Below, in pieces: positions 33,571 through 42,638 of a DNA stretch of 64,000 nt; the stretch's first letter is position 1; each line of letters starts with the position of its first letter. The notes under the pieces were generated by a model. The model was given only the letters and a program-made list of their open reading frames with translations. It searched no databases and was not told the origin of the DNA. The position numbers and the translations under genes were made by a program. The DNA comes from WQXF01 sp031552825 (GTDB lineage: Bacteria; Bacillota; Clostridia; Christensenellales; Aristaeellaceae). The stretch covers positions 89,396 to 153,395 of the forward strand of contig JAVBMD010000008.1 of NCBI GenBank assembly GCA_031552825.1, in the 5' to 3' direction.

Positions 33571-33607
33571 GCGCGGAACCGCTCGCTTGCCGATGCGGTT
33601 CCACGCG
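33571..33607. terminator. Bidirectional terminator
   Basis: Inverted repeat GCGCGGAACCGC (33571-33582) with GCGGTTCC-CGCG (33595-33607). The A-run at 33563-33570 gives a U-tract for the minus-strand transcript, so it mainly terminates the capA operon, and probably also the NlpC/P60 gene. Confidence 0.82.
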
Positions 33608-33611
33608 TCTG

Positions 33612-35204
33612 TTAAAGTTCCGCTTTTCTTTCATACACCCAAATGCCGAGCGGCGCATGCTCCTCAACCAGCACAAAATTCTGCTCCATAAACGCAACCA
33701 GCTCCTTCGGCAGCGGCGAATGCTGCTGGTTCAGGTAAACATATCGCGCATCCAGCAAGCGCTCCTCCTGCCCATCGATTTCGGCAATCAAAGGAATAGC
33801 CGGCCGCGTGTTGCCATGCGTAAAGTAGTAATCGGTGCCGCCCGGATATCCGTGCCGCACCACCGTCACCGCATCCGGGCGGTGCGCTTTCTCCTGCGCG
33901 TAAATCCAATCCGCCGCCTGTTCGTGCGGTTCATCGGAGTAGCAGGGCGCCTTGCTCAAGTGGCTGTATCCGTTGGCACACAGCAGCAAGCACGCGAACA
34001 CGCATGTGATCGTTCCCGCGCGCGGCACCAGCTTGATCCTGTTCAGTCCCTCGCAAATCCAGTCCAAGCCGGATGCCGTCAGCAACAGCACCATCGGCGC
34101 CATTGCGTTAAAGTAGCGGTCGGTAAACAGCCCTCGTTCCGGGCGAAGATAGACGGAATAGACATATGGAACCGCCAGCACAACCCCCACACAAACCAAG
34201 GCAGCGCCCCGCACCAGACCCGCCGTTCCCGCCTCCAGCCGCTTCGTGCGCAACGCGCCCGCCATCGCGCAGGCAATCAGCAGCATCGCCAGCGCCAAAC
34301 ACCACATCATCGGCTCAAAATCGCCGGACAGCCTGCGGAAAATCACCAAAACCGCGTCCACGCCGACTGCTTCGGCGCCAAAGACGGGCACCTGCGCCTC
34401 CGCACGCATAAAAATCACAACGAACCACGGCAAGAAGAGGATGCCCCACAGCACATAGCCCCACGCGGCGCGAAGCGTGATTCTTTTGTAGCGGAGCAGG
34501 ATCAGATCCGTCAGCCCCAGCGCCGCCACCACAAACACGCCAAAATAATGCGTGTACGTGAGCAGCAGCAGAGCAACCGCGTATCCGGCCACATCCTGCC
34601 ATCGCTCCTTTCCAGTAAAGGATAGCCGCTTGGCGTACATCCATAGCAGAGCCGTGGCAAACAGCACCAGCAAGCTATACGCGCGCAGCGTGTAGGCGCA
34701 GGTTACCACCATAAACGTGCAATTCCCCGCCAGCACGGCGGCAATCAAGCCCAAACGCTTGCCGCCCAAACGCAGGCACAATCGCCCCAGCAAGAAAACC
34801 GACAGCATAAAAAAGACGATCGAAGGCAGCTTCAGCCACGCCGTACCGTATGGCGCAATGCGCACCCAAAGATACGTCACGACGAAGCTCAACGGCGGCA
34901 TAAAAATATCGGTATGCGTGATCGTATGGTACACGTCGCCAATGCTTTGCGGCGGCGCCACGTAGCCTAACTGTGCGAGATCGTCATACCAAAGGGATTT
35001 TTTCCCCGCAAAGGCGAGCAACAGCACAAAGGTTCCTAGGGCAACCAGCAAAACCGTCCATTGCGCTCCGAAACGATCAAAAAAGTTCCTTATGGCGTTT
35101 CCGCTTTCCGTATCCAGAATTTCCACGCGATGCTTGCGCACCAAAACCGCCGTGTAGATCGCCAACAGACCCAGCGAAACAAGCGCTCCAACAATCCAGC
35201 TCAA
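33612..35204 (-). CDS. GT-C type membrane glycosyltransferase
   Basis: A 530-residue polytopic protein with roughly eleven hydrophobic helices. The first periplasmic loop has SLWYDDLAQLGY, the acidic pair typical of GT-C (ArnT/PMT-like, family GT39/83) enzymes. A soluble C-terminal domain (residues about 430-530) follows. Such enzymes transfer sugars from lipid-linked donors on the outer membrane face. The start is TTG 35204 after AAAGGAGG. It is last in the capA-epimerase-ZIP-GT operon. The acceptor is unknown. Confidence 0.78.
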   Translation of the reverse strand: MSWIVGALVSLGLLAIYTAVLVRKHRVEILDTESGNAIRNFFDRFGAQWTVLLVALGTFVLLLAFAGKKSLWYDDLAQLGYVAPPQSIGDVYHTITHTDIFMPPLSFVVTYLWVRIAPYGTAWLKLPSIVFFMLSVFLLGRLCLRLGGKRLGLIAAVLAGNCTFMVVTCAYTLRAYSLLVLFATALLWMYAKRLSFTGKERWQDVAGYAVALLLLTYTHYFGVFVVAALGLTDLILLRYKRITLRAAWGYVLWGILFLPWFVVIFMRAEAQVPVFGAEAVGVDAVLVIFRRLSGDFEPMMWCLALAMLLIACAMAGALRTKRLEAGTAGLVRGAALVCVGVVLAVPYVYSVYLRPERGLFTDRYFNAMAPMVLLLTASGLDWICEGLNRIKLVPRAGTITCVFACLLLCANGYSHLSKAPCYSDEPHEQAADWIYAQEKAHRPDAVTVVRHGYPGGTDYYFTHGNTRPAIPLIAEIDGQEERLLDARYVYLNQQHSPLPKELVAFMEQNFVLVEEHAPLGIWVYERKAEL

Positions 35205-35220
35205 GCTGATTTCCTCCTTT

Positions 35221-35248
35221 GTATGGCGTCCCGCGTATGGCGTCCCGC
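35221..35248. repeat. Tandem duplication of 14 bp
   Basis: GTATGGCGTCCCGC occurs twice head to tail (35221-35234 and 35235-35248) between the ZIP gene stop and the GT-C gene. It is likely a small slippage or duplication event. Confidence 0.9.
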
Positions 35249-35249
35249 G

Positions 35250-36032
35250 CTACCCGAGCACGATCGCCAGCACCGCCATGACCCAGAAACCGACCAAAAA
35301 ACCATAGGTCGGCGCGTGTCCCGTGCGGGCGGCTTGCGAGGCCGGGATCAATTCCTCCACCACGATAAACATCATCGCGCCGGCCGCCACGCTGAGCAGC
35401 AGCGACAGCATCGCCCCGCCCAAGTCGGCCAGCAGCAGCGATAGCCCAAAGCCCAGCAGCGCAGCCGCCGGTTCGGCGAAGCTGGCCAGCGTGCCGAAAC
35501 GGATGCAGCGTTTGATGGATACGCCGGTTTCCCGCAACGGCGCGATCACCGCCATGCCCTCCGGAAAGTTCTGCAGCGCAAGGCCGAGGCCAAACACCAG
35601 CGCCGCCATCAGCGACAGCCCTTCTTTGATGGAGGCCGCCATCACCACGCCCAGCGCCAACCCTTCGGGAATGTTGTGCAGCGCCACCGCCATCACCAGC
35701 AGCATCGGGCGGGAGAGACGAGAAGGCCTTCCCTCCGGCGCATCCTCCTCGGAATGCTGGTGCGGCAGAATACGATCCAGCGCCAGCATGCCCATGCAGC
35801 CCAGCGCAAACCCCAAGCTGGCCAGCGCCGCGCCGCCCCAGCCCGGCATGCCCTCAAACGCCGGAACGATCAGCGACCAAATCGAGGCCGCCACCATAAT
35901 CCCCGCCGCGAAGCCCAAGAAGGCCGCCTGCTTTCGTTCGTCGTCGAATCGCATGCGCGCGGCTAGCAGGGAGCCGCCGAAGGTCGCCGCCCACGGTACG
36001 ATGAGCAGCAGTAAAAAAGAGACCCAATTCAC
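35250..36032 (-). CDS. ZIP family metal transporter
   Basis: A 260-residue protein with eight hydrophobic helices. The metal-binding motifs are HNIPEGLALGVV (TM4, about 116-127) and NFPEGMAVIAPL (TM5, about 154-165); a short His/Asp loop (PHQHSEED) lies between TM3 and TM4. It imports zinc or another divalent metal. The start is GTG 36032 with GGAGG 8 bases upstream. It lies 24 bases from the epimerase gene in the same operon. Confidence 0.94.
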   Translation of the reverse strand: MNWVSFLLLLIVPWAATFGGSLLAARMRFDDERKQAAFLGFAAGIMVAASIWSLIVPAFEGMPGWGGAALASLGFALGCMGMLALDRILPHQHSEEDAPEGRPSRLSRPMLLVMAVALHNIPEGLALGVVMAASIKEGLSLMAALVFGLGLALQNFPEGMAVIAPLRETGVSIKRCIRFGTLASFAEPAAALLGFGLSLLLADLGGAMLSLLLSVAAGAMMFIVVEELIPASQAARTGHAPTYGFLVGFWVMAVLAIVLG

Positions 36033-36056
36033 GCGTGTTTCCTCCGAAGTATTTTC

Positions 36057-37064
36057 TTATGCAAAAAAAGCTTGCTTGCCCGCCTCGTGCGCGGCGATCA
36101 CCCGGTCGCACCATGCGTCAAATGCCGGATCCTCTCGCTGCGCCTCGGGATGCGCCAGCAGCCACGCCACCGAGGCGCGAATGCCCTGATCGAACCGGGT
36201 CGCCGCGATATATTCCGGCACCAGCCGCTTGATTTTCGTATTGTCAAACACCACGCTGTTGCTCTTATCGCCGAGCAGCGCGCCCTCCAGATCCGGATTA
36301 CAGGCGATCAAAAAATCGCTGGAGATATGCGCCAGCTTGGGCTCAACGCCCAGCGCCGCGCCGACGCACGCGAAGATCTGGTTCCAGCACAGCGCCTCGT
36401 CCGAGGTAATCTGGTAGGCCTGCCCGATGGCGCGCGGATGCCCCATCAGCCCCACGAAGGCGACGGCAAAGTCGTCCGAATGGGTCACCGTCCAGATCGA
36501 GGTGCCGTCGCCGGGCACGATCACCGGCTTCCCTTCCTGCATGCGTTTGAGCACCTGCCATACGCCCTTTTCGCTGCGCACCGGAAGCGGTATGCTGCGG
36601 TGGCTATAGGTGTGGCTGGGGCGCACCACCGTCATCGGGAAGCCCTGCTCGCAATAGGCGCGCATCAGCCGTTCCTCGCAGGCGATCTTGTCGCGCGAGT
36701 ATTGCCAGTAGGGGTTGCGTAGCGGCGTGCTCTCGGTAATCCGCCAATCGGTACACGGCTTTTGATAGGCCGAGGCCGTACTGATGAAGATGTATTGCCG
36801 CGTGCGCCCTGTAAACAGGCGCAGATCGCGTTCCAATTGATCCGGCGTATACACGATGAAATCCGCCACCACGTCGAAGGTCTCCTCGCCCAACGCCGCG
36901 CGCACGGCAGCCTCATCACCCATGTCCGCATGCACCGCGCGCGCGCCCAGCGGCGGCGGGGTATTGCCGCGGTTGAGCAGCGTAATTTCCCAGCCCCGCT
37001 CCAGCGCCAGTTCGGTAATCGATTGGCTGATGATACCGGTACCCCCGATAAACAATGCTTTCAT
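36057..37064 (-). CDS. NAD-dependent epimerase/dehydratase (extended SDR)
   Basis: A 335-residue protein. The Rossmann motif is FIGGTGIISQSI (about 4-15); VADFIVY and ISTASAYQ follow, and YSRDK (about 129) holds the active Tyr and Lys. The C-terminal half (GDGTSIWTVTHSDDFAVAFV) is like the plant CSP41 and isoflavone-reductase-like extended SDRs. It may modify a nucleotide sugar, but the substrate is unknown. ATG 37064 is preceded by GAGGGAG and starts 4 bases after the stop of capA. It is in one operon with the CapA, ZIP and GT-C genes. Confidence 0.88.
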   Translation of the reverse strand: MKALFIGGTGIISQSITELALERGWEITLLNRGNTPPPLGARAVHADMGDEAAVRAALGEETFDVVADFIVYTPDQLERDLRLFTGRTRQYIFISTASAYQKPCTDWRITESTPLRNPYWQYSRDKIACEERLMRAYCEQGFPMTVVRPSHTYSHRSIPLPVRSEKGVWQVLKRMQEGKPVIVPGDGTSIWTVTHSDDFAVAFVGLMGHPRAIGQAYQITSDEALCWNQIFACVGAALGVEPKLAHISSDFLIACNPDLEGALLGDKSNSVVFDNTKIKRLVPEYIAATRFDQGIRASVAWLLAHPEAQREDPAFDAWCDRVIAAHEAGKQAFFA

Positions 37065-37068
37065 GCGC

Positions 37069-38121
37069 TCATTCTCCCTCTCGAACAATCCACAATCCGG
37101 TATCTTGAAATCCCTCCGGCAAGCCCACTGCGTCCCGGGTCAATTTCTTCATCACGCGCTCCGCATCGGCGCCGCCCACCTCCACGGGGCGAAAATCCTG
37201 CATCGTACCCAGCGGCTGCGCTTGGCTGGCATAGGGAAACACCTCCAGCCGAGCCAGCGCAAACCCGGCTTCGGTGCGGTCGAACGCCACTTGAATCACC
37301 GCGGAATCGATGTCCTTCGGCGAGCTGTGGCCGCCAAAGCTAAAATTGCCCAAGCTGTAAAAGATGGGGCGGTTTTTATACACATCAATGCGCTGCAATA
37401 CATGCGGATGCGTGCCTACCACCACATCGGCACCCAGATCGATGGCCTTATGCGCCGCCGTCACCTGTTGACCCATGGGCTTGTATTTCATTTCCTTGCC
37501 CCAGTGGAAGGACACGACAATCAGGTCGATGTCCGGCTGTTTGTCATAGGAGGCAATCTGATTGTAAAACACGCTCAGCCGCTCCTTGGTCAGCGGATAA
37601 CAGTAGCCGAGCAGCGCGATGCGCGCGCCGCCCGCCTCCACCACGGTTGGCCGCCCCGTCGCGCAGTAAGCGATATTGCGCGCATCCAGCGCCGCCACGG
37701 TATCGGCAAAGCCCTGCTCGCCGTAATCCATAGAGTGGTTGTTGGCGAGGTTTACCGCCTCCACGCTGCCCAACGTCAAAATATCGGCATAGGAGGGCGG
37801 CGCTTGAAAGGTAAATTTCTTTTTCGCGGCTTTCTTCGATTCGGTGAAGGTACCCTCGAGATTAACGAGGGTCAAGTCATCGTTTTCGAACAGGTGGACC
37901 GCCTCGGAAAACGGCCACTCCATGCCCTTTTCCTCGACGACCTTGACGAAGCCGCTGGGGTAATTGATCCGCTGCCCCTCGGTGCCCAGCGTGCAATCCC
38001 CGGCGAAACTGAGCACAAGCTGATCGCCTCCCCGCCCCGGCGCCTCGTCCGCCAAGCCAACAGCCGCCGAACCCAGACAAAAAACCAGCAGAATCATCGC
38101 AACCAAGCGTCGCAACGGCAC
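37069..38121 (-). CDS. CapA family protein (PgsA/CapA-like phosphoesterase fold)
   Basis: A 350-residue protein with a signal peptide (LVAMILLVFCLGSAAVGLA) and the CapA fold. Motifs are SFAGDCTLGTEGQ (about 37-50), LVNLEGTFT, NLANNHSMDYGEQG, VSFHWGKE and GTHPHVLQ with YSLGNF. These residues match the metal sites of the calcineurin-like CapA/PgsA proteins, linked to poly-gamma-glutamate capsule or extracellular polymer handling. No pgsB or pgsC genes are nearby. The start is GTG 38121 (or TTG 38115, 9 bases after GGAGG). It is first in its operon. Confidence 0.92.
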   Translation of the reverse strand: MPLRRLVAMILLVFCLGSAAVGLADEAPGRGGDQLVLSFAGDCTLGTEGQRINYPSGFVKVVEEKGMEWPFSEAVHLFENDDLTLVNLEGTFTESKKAAKKKFTFQAPPSYADILTLGSVEAVNLANNHSMDYGEQGFADTVAALDARNIAYCATGRPTVVEAGGARIALLGYCYPLTKERLSVFYNQIASYDKQPDIDLIVVSFHWGKEMKYKPMGQQVTAAHKAIDLGADVVVGTHPHVLQRIDVYKNRPIFYSLGNFSFGGHSSPKDIDSAVIQVAFDRTEAGFALARLEVFPYASQAQPLGTMQDFRPVEVGGADAERVMKKLTRDAVGLPEGFQDTGLWIVREGE

Positions 38122-38149
38122 ATTCCTCCCCTACAGATCGTTGGTTTTT

Positions 38150-38178
38150 ATTATAGGGTATGAGGGAAGAAATTTCAA
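38150..38178 (-). promoter_or_regulatory. Promoter of the capA operon
   Basis: TTGAAA (38173-38178) and TATAAT (38150-38155) on the minus strand with a 17-base spacer. Confidence 0.82.
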
Positions 38179-38209
38179 ATGGCGCGCGGAAATTCGAATG
38201 TCGGTACAA

Positions 38210-38238
38210 TTGACACCGCCGCGCAAACATACTATGAT
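38210..38238 (+). promoter_or_regulatory. Promoter of the 40-unit repeat protein gene
   Basis: TTGACA (38210-38215) and TATGAT (38233-38238) with a 17-base spacer. It is divergent from the capA promoter 30 bases away. Confidence 0.82.
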
Positions 38239-38307
38239 GCAATAGACAGGATATAATTAGGAATCCGCGCATGAACCTTCCCCTTGGCGATCGGAAAGGA
38301 GATTCGC

Positions 38308-41300
38308 ATGTATCTGCTTCGAAAAGTAACGGCGTTTTTTTGCCTCTTCGCATGCGTGCTGGCGCTGCTCCCCGCGATGGCGGCGGAGAATGAAGACCTG
38401 CGGCTCAAGCGCACCTATGGCCCCAAAAAGCTGGTTGCCACCGAAACCTTTGTCGACGGGAAAGGCAACCCCGTCACGCACCCGGAAAAGGGCTATTGCT
38501 ATCTCGTAAACACGTATAACGCAAAGCCCAAGCTGATGAAAACCGCCTATTTTGACGAAAACGACGAATTGGTGAATACCACAGAAGGCTTCGCCTACAT
38601 TTGCTATACTTGGCGCGGCGACGGGCGGGCGCTGGACACCACCTATTTCGACCGCGACGACCAACCGGCGCTCGGCCCGGAAGGCTACCACCGTATGCTC
38701 AATACCTATGCGGGCACCAAGGTGGAGCGCGTTGACTACTACGATCAAGAGGGCAAACCAATCGCGCTGTCGGAGCATCACGCGCGCGTTGAGAATACCT
38801 ACGACGATACCGGTCACTTGGTTCGCCAAACCTACCTCGACGCCGATGGCAACCTTGCCCTCGGAACCGACGGCTATGCCTACTATATAAAGGCCTACGA
38901 CGGCAAGCACCTGCTGGAAGAAGCCTATTACGACACCGAAGAGAAGCTGGTATTGTGCAAGAGCAAGGGCTATGCCGTGATGCGCCAAGAATTCGAATAC
39001 GGCGACCGCATAAAGACGGCGTACTTCGATGCCGACGACAAGCCGCTATTATACAAGGGGCAATACGCCGCCATCACCTACGAATTGTCCGGCGATCGCA
39101 AGCTAAACCGCCGCCTGACCTATCTGGGCGTCGACGGCAAGCCCTTGCAGCAGCCGAAAGGCTTCGTCATGCAGGATTTGACCTACGACTCCCGCTTGCG
39201 CATCATCCGGGAGGTCAATCTGGACGCCGATGGCAACCGCATACTTACCCAAGACGGGTACAACCGCGTCGACCGCATCTATTCCTCCAGAAACAAGGTG
39301 CTCAAGGAAGCCTTCTACGATGAAAACAGCAAACCGCTGTTCTTGCCCGAAAAGGGCTATGCCAGCATGGCCTGTACCTACACCAAGCAGGGCCTCTTGC
39401 TGACCGAACGATACTTTGATGTGGATGGCAAGAATACGCTGAAAGCTACCGGTTTGATCGGCCGCAATCTGGAATATGATGAGAATAACCGAATCAGCAA
39501 AATCGAGTTTATCGGCGAGCAGAAAAAACCCGCCCCTTGCGCCGACGGATACGCCGCGCTGACCCGCGAATACGACGCCTTTGGCAGCATGACCGCCGAA
39601 GCGTATTTCGACGCCGAAGGCGAGCCCACGCTGCATTCCACGACCGGCTATGCCACGCTCCGCCGGGTATACAATGGCGAAAAGCGGATCACCCGCGAAG
39701 CCTATCTGGACGCAAAGGGCAAGCCGGTGCTCGCGACCGCCAGCCAAGTCGCCGCGCTGACCCGCGCTTACGATGAGGCGGGCAACATCATCGAAGAAGC
39801 TTATTTCGGCGTCGATGGGCAGCCGACGCTGCACAAGAGCGGCTACGCGATGATCCGGCGCGAGTATGACGCCGAAAAGCGCATGACGCGCACACAGTAC
39901 TTTGATGTTCTCGGCGATCCGCTGGTTTTGCCCGGCGGCTACGCATCGCTGGCGCGCGGCTATGACGAAGCGGGCAACGTAACCCAAGAATCCTACTTTG
40001 GCCCCGATGGCAAACCTGTGCTGCAAACCGCTGGATATGCCGCCGTCCGTCGCGAATACGACGAGGACAAGCGGGTCACCCGCGAGCGATATTTCGATAC
40101 GGACGGCGCGGCGATGCTGGTGCCGAACGCTTACGCCGCCGTCACGCGCGGCTATGACGAGGCCGGAAACGTTGTCGAGGAGGCCTACTTCGGGCTAGAC
40201 GAGGAGCCGACGCTGCACAAAAACGGCTACGCGTCGGTGAAAAGAACCTTCGATGAAAACAAGCGGATGATCCGCGAGCGCTATTTTGACTTGGAAGGCG
40301 CGCCGATGTTGCTGCCCAACGGCTACGCTTCGCTGACGAGAGCCTACGATGCCGCCGGGAACGTTGCCGAGGAAGCGTATTTCGATCTGGAAGGCGCGCC
40401 GGTGTTGCACAAGAATGGCTACGCGCTCGCGCGCCGGGAATACGATGAAAACAAGCGGATAATCCGCGAGCATTATTTCGATGTGGACGGCACGCCGTTG
40501 GCGCTGCCAAACGGTTACGCCTCGCTGACGCGCGCCTATGACGAGGCGGGCAATATCATCGAAGAAGCCTATTTCGACCTAGACGAACCCACGCTGCACA
40601 AGAATGGCTACGCGACCGTGCGCCGGGAATACAACGAAAACAAACGAATCACCCGCGAGCGCTATTTCGATCTGGGCGGCGATCCGGTGATTTTGCCAAA
40701 CGGCTACGCATCGCTGACGCGCGCCTATGACGAAGCCGGAAACGTCACAGAAGAAGCTTACTTCGGCACGGATGATGAAGCCATACCGCACAAAAGCGGC
40801 TATGCCGCCATCCAGAAGGAATATGATGAAAACAAGCGCGCGGTGCGGGAGATGTACTTCGATCCGGAGCACAAACCGCTGATGCTTCCCGGCGGCTATG
40901 CCTCGCTGACGCGGGTCTTCGACGAAGCGGGCAACATCATCGAGGAAGCCTACTTCGACGCGGACGGCAATGCCGCGCCGCACAAGAGCGGATACGCCAT
41001 CATCCGCAAGCAATACAATGAGGATAAGCGCGTGGTGCGGGAAGCTTACTTTGACGCGGAGGACGCTGCGCTCACGATGCCCGGCGGCTACGCCGCGCTC
41101 ACGCGGGCTTACGACGAGGCGGGCAACATCATCGAAGAAGCCTACTTCGGGGCGGACGCTAACGCAGTGCTGCACAAAAACGGCTATGCCGTCATCAAAA
41201 AAGAATATGATGAAAACAAGCGCGTATCGCGCGAGGCTTACTTCGACCTAGAGCAGAAGGCGCTGCTGATGCCCGACGGCTATGCCGCGGTAACCCGCGC

Positions 41301-42237
41301 CTATGACGAAGCCGGAAATATCGCCGAGGAGGCCTACTTTGACGCGAACGGCGAACCGGTGCTGCACAAAAACGGCTACGCTACCATCCGCAAAGAATAT
41401 GGCGAGGACAAGCGCGCGTCGCGGGAAGCCTACTTCGGCCTCGATCAAAAGCCGCTCGTCATGCCCGGCGGATATGCCGAGCTAACCCGCGCCTATGATC
41501 CGGAGGGCAACGTGGCCAAGGAGACCTATTTCGGGCCGGACGGCGCGCCGGTGCTGCACAAGAACGGGTATGCCGCCATCGAAAAGGAATACAAGGACAA
41601 ACGCGTATCGCGCGAGGCTTACTTTGACTTGGACGGCGCTGCGATGCTGATGCCCGGCGGATACGCCGCGCTAACCCGCGGCTATGACGCGGCGGGCAAC
41701 GTTTCGGAGCAGGCATTCTTTGGGTTAGCGGGCGAAGCCGTACTGCACAAAAGCGGATATGCCATCCTGCGCAGGGAATTCGATAAGGAAAAGCGCGTGG
41801 TACGGGAAAGCTATTTCGGCTTAGACAAAAAGGCGATGCTGCTGCCCGGCGGATACGCCGCGCTGACCCGCGTCTACGATGCGGCGGGCAACCTGACGAA
41901 GGAGTCCTATTGGGGGCTTAGCGGGGAGGCGGTACTAAACAAGGCCGGGTATGCTTCCATCCAAAAGGAATACGACGACAAGCAGCGCATCGTGCGTGAA
42001 GCTTACTTTGGCACGGACGAGAAGCCCATCCTCAGCGCCAACCATTGCGCCTCGCTGACGCGCGAGTTTAACTACGAGGATCACGCGATCCGCGAAGACT
42101 TCTTCGGCATCGACGAGAAACCGATCAACAACGCTAAAGGATATGCAACCGTGCGCCGCACCTTTGAGAACAACGCGATAAAATACGAAACCTTTTTCGA
42201 CGCCAACGGCGTGCCGGTAACCTTAAAAGAAAATTGA
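38308..42237 (+). CDS. Secreted tandem-repeat protein, 40 units of about 32 residues
   Basis: A 1,309-residue protein with a signal peptide (KVTAFFCLFACVLALLPAMA). I count 40 consecutive units of 31-33 residues covering residue 38 to the end. Units 1-13 and 38-40 are more divergent. Units 14-37 alternate strictly between an A type (NIIEEAYFG-DG-P-LHK-GYA-IRREYDEN) and a B type (KR--RE-YFD-DG-PL-LP-GYASLTRAYDEAG), giving a 64-residue super-repeat. The YD...G motif recalls Rhs/YD and MORN-like beta repeats, but the unit differs from both. It has no anchor or catalytic domain. AAAGGAG lies 8 bases before ATG 38308. A single gene between its promoter and a strong terminator. Likely an extended beta-rich surface or secreted fibre; the function is unknown. 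Confidence 0.88.
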   Translation: MYLLRKVTAFFCLFACVLALLPAMAAENEDLRLKRTYGPKKLVATETFVDGKGNPVTHPEKGYCYLVNTYNAKPKLMKTAYFDENDELVNTTEGFAYICYTWRGDGRALDTTYFDRDDQPALGPEGYHRMLNTYAGTKVERVDYYDQEGKPIALSEHHARVENTYDDTGHLVRQTYLDADGNLALGTDGYAYYIKAYDGKHLLEEAYYDTEEKLVLCKSKGYAVMRQEFEYGDRIKTAYFDADDKPLLYKGQYAAITYELSGDRKLNRRLTYLGVDGKPLQQPKGFVMQDLTYDSRLRIIREVNLDADGNRILTQDGYNRVDRIYSSRNKVLKEAFYDENSKPLFLPEKGYASMACTYTKQGLLLTERYFDVDGKNTLKATGLIGRNLEYDENNRISKIEFIGEQKKPAPCADGYAALTREYDAFGSMTAEAYFDAEGEPTLHSTTGYATLRRVYNGEKRITREAYLDAKGKPVLATASQVAALTRAYDEAGNIIEEAYFGVDGQPTLHKSGYAMIRREYDAEKRMTRTQYFDVLGDPLVLPGGYASLARGYDEAGNVTQESYFGPDGKPVLQTAGYAAVRREYDEDKRVTRERYFDTDGAAMLVPNAYAAVTRGYDEAGNVVEEAYFGLDEEPTLHKNGYASVKRTFDENKRMIRERYFDLEGAPMLLPNGYASLTRAYDAAGNVAEEAYFDLEGAPVLHKNGYALARREYDENKRIIREHYFDVDGTPLALPNGYASLTRAYDEAGNIIEEAYFDLDEPTLHKNGYATVRREYNENKRITRERYFDLGGDPVILPNGYASLTRAYDEAGNVTEEAYFGTDDEAIPHKSGYAAIQKEYDENKRAVREMYFDPEHKPLMLPGGYASLTRVFDEAGNIIEEAYFDADGNAAPHKSGYAIIRKQYNEDKRVVREAYFDAEDAALTMPGGYAALTRAYDEAGNIIEEAYFGADANAVLHKNGYAVIKKEYDENKRVSREAYFDLEQKALLMPDGYAAVTRAYDEAGNIAEEAYFDANGEPVLHKNGYATIRKEYGEDKRASREAYFGLDQKPLVMPGGYAELTRAYDPEGNVAKETYFGPDGAPVLHKNGYAAIEKEYKDKRVSREAYFDLDGAAMLMPGGYAALTRGYDAAGNVSEQAFFGLAGEAVLHKSGYAILRREFDKEKRVVRESYFGLDKKAMLLPGGYAALTRVYDAAGNLTKESYWGLSGEAVLNKAGYASIQKEYDDKQRIVREAYFGTDEKPILSANHCASLTREFNYEDHAIREDFFGIDEKPINNAKGYATVRRTFENNAIKYETFFDANGVPVTLKEN
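38420..42220 (+). repeat. Protein-coding tandem repeat array (about 96-bp units, 192-bp AB period)
   Basis: Nucleotide counterpart of the 40-unit array. Recurring strings such as GCGCCTATGACGAAGCCGG and AAAAACGGCTACGC appear about every 190 bases, most uniform between 39,700 and 41,900. Confidence 0.85.
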
Positions 42238-42244
42238 CCCGCAT

Positions 42245-42271
42245 CGAGCCCTCGGTTTTTCCGAGGGCTCG
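42245..42271 (+). other. Hairpin just after the repeat protein gene
   Basis: CGAGCCCTCGG-TTTTT-CCGAGGGCTCG, an 11-bp perfect stem starting 8 bases after the stop, with no T-run behind it. Probably an mRNA 3'-end stabiliser acting with the terminator 50 bases further on. Confidence 0.7.
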
Positions 42272-42317
42272 CACACATCCTATATATGGTATGTCCGACG
42301 AAACCAAAATTTGGCGC

Positions 42318-42367
42318 AATTCCCGAAACGCTTGTCCTGCAAAGCGTTTGGGAATTTTTTCTTTTTT
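42318..42367 (+). terminator. Intrinsic terminator of the repeat protein gene
   Basis: AATTCCCGAAACGCTT (42318-42333) pairs with AAAGCGTTTGGGAATT (42341-42356) and is followed by a T-rich tract. Confidence 0.85.
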
Positions 42368-42638
42368 GGCCAATCTACAGATTGTATGCCCATGCACTTC
42401 ACTGCCTAAATTTTCTCGTTCAAAATATTAAATCAGACTTAATAATCGATATTAATTTATATTAATTATCGCTGAAATTATTGATTTAAAACACAATAAA
42501 ATGATAGCATTGTACTGAAATCAACGGTGCGCGCAGGAAAGAAAGCATAAAAAAACCGTCGCTGCAAGCATCTTGATAGTTTGTTCACGCACTTCATGCA
42601 ACCCACTGCATACAAACGACATACGGAGGAATGAGCAA
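42368..42638 (+). other. AT-rich upstream region of the giant adhesin gene
   Basis: No gene is visible. The stretch 42415-42520 is far more AT-rich than its surroundings and holds an inverted repeat, CGAT-ATTAAT-TTAT-ATTAAT-TATCG (42447-42471). A TTGATT at about 42482 could be a -35 box but I see no convincing -10. A GGAGG at 42625-42629 is the ribosome site of the adhesin. Confidence 0.5.

Noticed and set aside
38420..42220. CRISPR-like periodicity
   Set aside because: The repeats are in one open frame, about 96 and 192 bp, with no short constant repeat and variable spacer pattern and no cas genes.
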